NCBI GenBank assembly: GCA_910579965.1
Contig: CAJTWF010000052.1
Location: 1 to 6,554, forward strand
From: an uncultured Oscillospiraceae bacterium
Lineage (GTDB): Bacteria; Bacillota; Clostridia; Oscillospirales; Oscillospiraceae
DNA: 6,554 nt
Direction: 5' to 3'
In this document: positions 5,889 to 6,554 of the stretch, piece by piece
Layout of the letters: each line of letters starts with the position of its first letter
How positions within the stretch are numbered: the first letter of the stretch is position 1
Notes under the pieces: generated by a model
Databases searched by the model: none
What the model saw: only the letters and a program-made list of their open reading frames with translations
Told to the model about the DNA's origin: nothing
Made by a program: the position numbers and the translations under genes

Positions 5889-6554
5889 ATGAAGAAGTTT
5901 TTATCTCTGCTGCTTGTCCTGCTGATGGCCCTGTCTCTGGCGGCCTGCGGCGGCAAGGACGACAACAAGCCGGCGGACCAGACCCCGCCGCCCGCCGATA
6001 ACCAGACCGACAGCCAGAAGCCGGCGGACAGCAATGAGCCCGCCGCCCCCGCTGAGCCCGCCGATCCCATGGCGGAGCTGGTGGCCGCGGCCCAGGCCGA
6101 GGGCGAGCTGGTGGTCTACGGCTCCTGCGAGGAGGAGTACCTCTCCGCCGCCTGCGAGCACTTCCAGGAGCTCTACGGCATCAAGACCACCTATCAGCGC
6201 CTGTCCACCGGCGAGGTCCAGGCCAAGATTGAGGAGGAGAACGGCAACCCCTCCGCCGACGTGTGGTTCGGCGGCACCACCGATCCCTACAACGTGGTGG
6301 CGGCCGAGGGCCTGCTGGAGGCCTATGACGCGGTCAACGCCTCCCACCTGCTGGACGCCCAGTACCGGGACGCTGACGGCTACTGGTACGGCATCTACAA
6401 GGGCATTCTGGGCTTCATGGTCAACAAGGACGAGCTGGCCCGCATGAACCTGGAGGCCCCCCAGGACTGGCAGGATCTGCTCAAGGAGGAGTACAAGGAC
6501 CTGATCTGGCTGTCCAACTACAACACCGCCGGCACCGCCAAGCTGGTCATCAAC
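5889..6554 (+). CDS. ABC transporter solute-binding lipoprotein, FbpA/AfuA-like (3' end outside window)
   Basis: This is a second extracellular ligand receptor, with the first 222 residues in view and no stop before the window ends. The lipoprotein signal has a lipobox ending at Cys20 (LAACGG). A Pro/Ala/Asp/Gln-rich linker follows (about 22-60). The mature domain starts MAELVAAAQAEGELVVYGS and continues with LYGIKTTYQRLSTGEVQAKI, then NPSADVWFGGTTDPY, EGLLEAY, and YWYGIYKGILGFMVNKDEL. These elements, in this order, are characteristic of the Fe(III)-type binding proteins (COG1840-like), a group that includes AfuA, which binds hexose phosphates. GGAGGA (5875-5880) fixes the start. It matches the AfuA-type pattern more closely than the first binding protein does. 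It may deliver another ligand to the upstream permease or lead a second transporter operon beyond the edge. The family is secure; the ligand is not known. Confidence 0.92.
   Translation, partial: MKKFLSLLLVLLMALSLAACGGKDDNKPADQTPPPADNQTDSQKPADSNEPAAPAEPADPMAELVAAAQAEGELVVYGSCEEEYLSAACEHFQELYGIKTTYQRLSTGEVQAKIEEENGNPSADVWFGGTTDPYNVVAAEGLLEAYDAVNASHLLDAQYRDADGYWYGIYKGILGFMVNKDELARMNLEAPQDWQDLLKEEYKDLIWLSNYNTAGTAKLVIN

Noticed and set aside
5901..6347. Minus-strand open frame opposite the second binding protein, and a plus-strand out-of-frame one at 6034-6447
   Set aside because: Both overlap the binding-protein frame that starts at 5889 with a good ribosome site and clear family motifs. Their own composition is low-complexity.
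1..6554. Mobile elements, CRISPR arrays, tRNA or rRNA genes
   Set aside because: No transposase or integrase frame, no regularly spaced repeats and no tRNA-like or rRNA-like stretch was seen on either strand.

Overview
The window is GC-rich and densely coding, with every supported gene on the plus strand. The lipoprotein signals (MKK, a hydrophobic core, then LAACGG), AGGAGG-type ribosome binding sites, sigma-A-like promoters and GC-rich third codon positions suggest a high-GC gut Clostridia member of the Oscillospiraceae type (Flavonifractor/Lawsonibacter/Intestinimonas-like). That placement is inferred from style and is not proven.

Layout: (1) 2-475 is the 3' end of a methyl-accepting chemotaxis protein gene, closed by a strong intrinsic terminator (527-564). 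(2) 565-746 is a regulatory gap. It holds two successive inverted repeats (593-620 and 627-660) that share a 13-bp core, then a consensus -10 with no good -35. (3) 747-5758 is an ABC importer operon: a lipoprotein solute-binding protein (747-2042), a gap with two hairpins (2068-2087 and 2099-2130), an ATPase with a TOBE domain (2182-3207), a fused two-domain permease (3233-5119), and, 9 nt downstream, a HAD-family phosphatase resembling E. coli YihX (5129-5758). (4) 5759-5888 carries a near-consensus promoter and a strong 5'-leader hairpin. (5) A second solute-binding lipoprotein of the FbpA/AfuA type starts at 5889 and runs off the window.

How the genes may work together: the solute-binding protein, ATPase and fused permease have the architecture of the Fe(III)/thiamine/phosphonate/sugar-phosphate importer group. 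Known AfuABC members of this group import hexose phosphates. A YihX-like sugar-phosphate phosphatase almost abutting the permease gene makes phosphorylated-sugar uptake followed by cytoplasmic dephosphorylation a reasonable hypothesis. Iron or another anion remains possible. The second binding protein, with its own promoter, either feeds the same permease with another ligand or begins a second transporter beyond the window.

Nothing here amounts to a clearly new system. The points most worth a second look are the paired dyads with a compensating arm change upstream of the first promoter and the transporter-phosphatase coupling.
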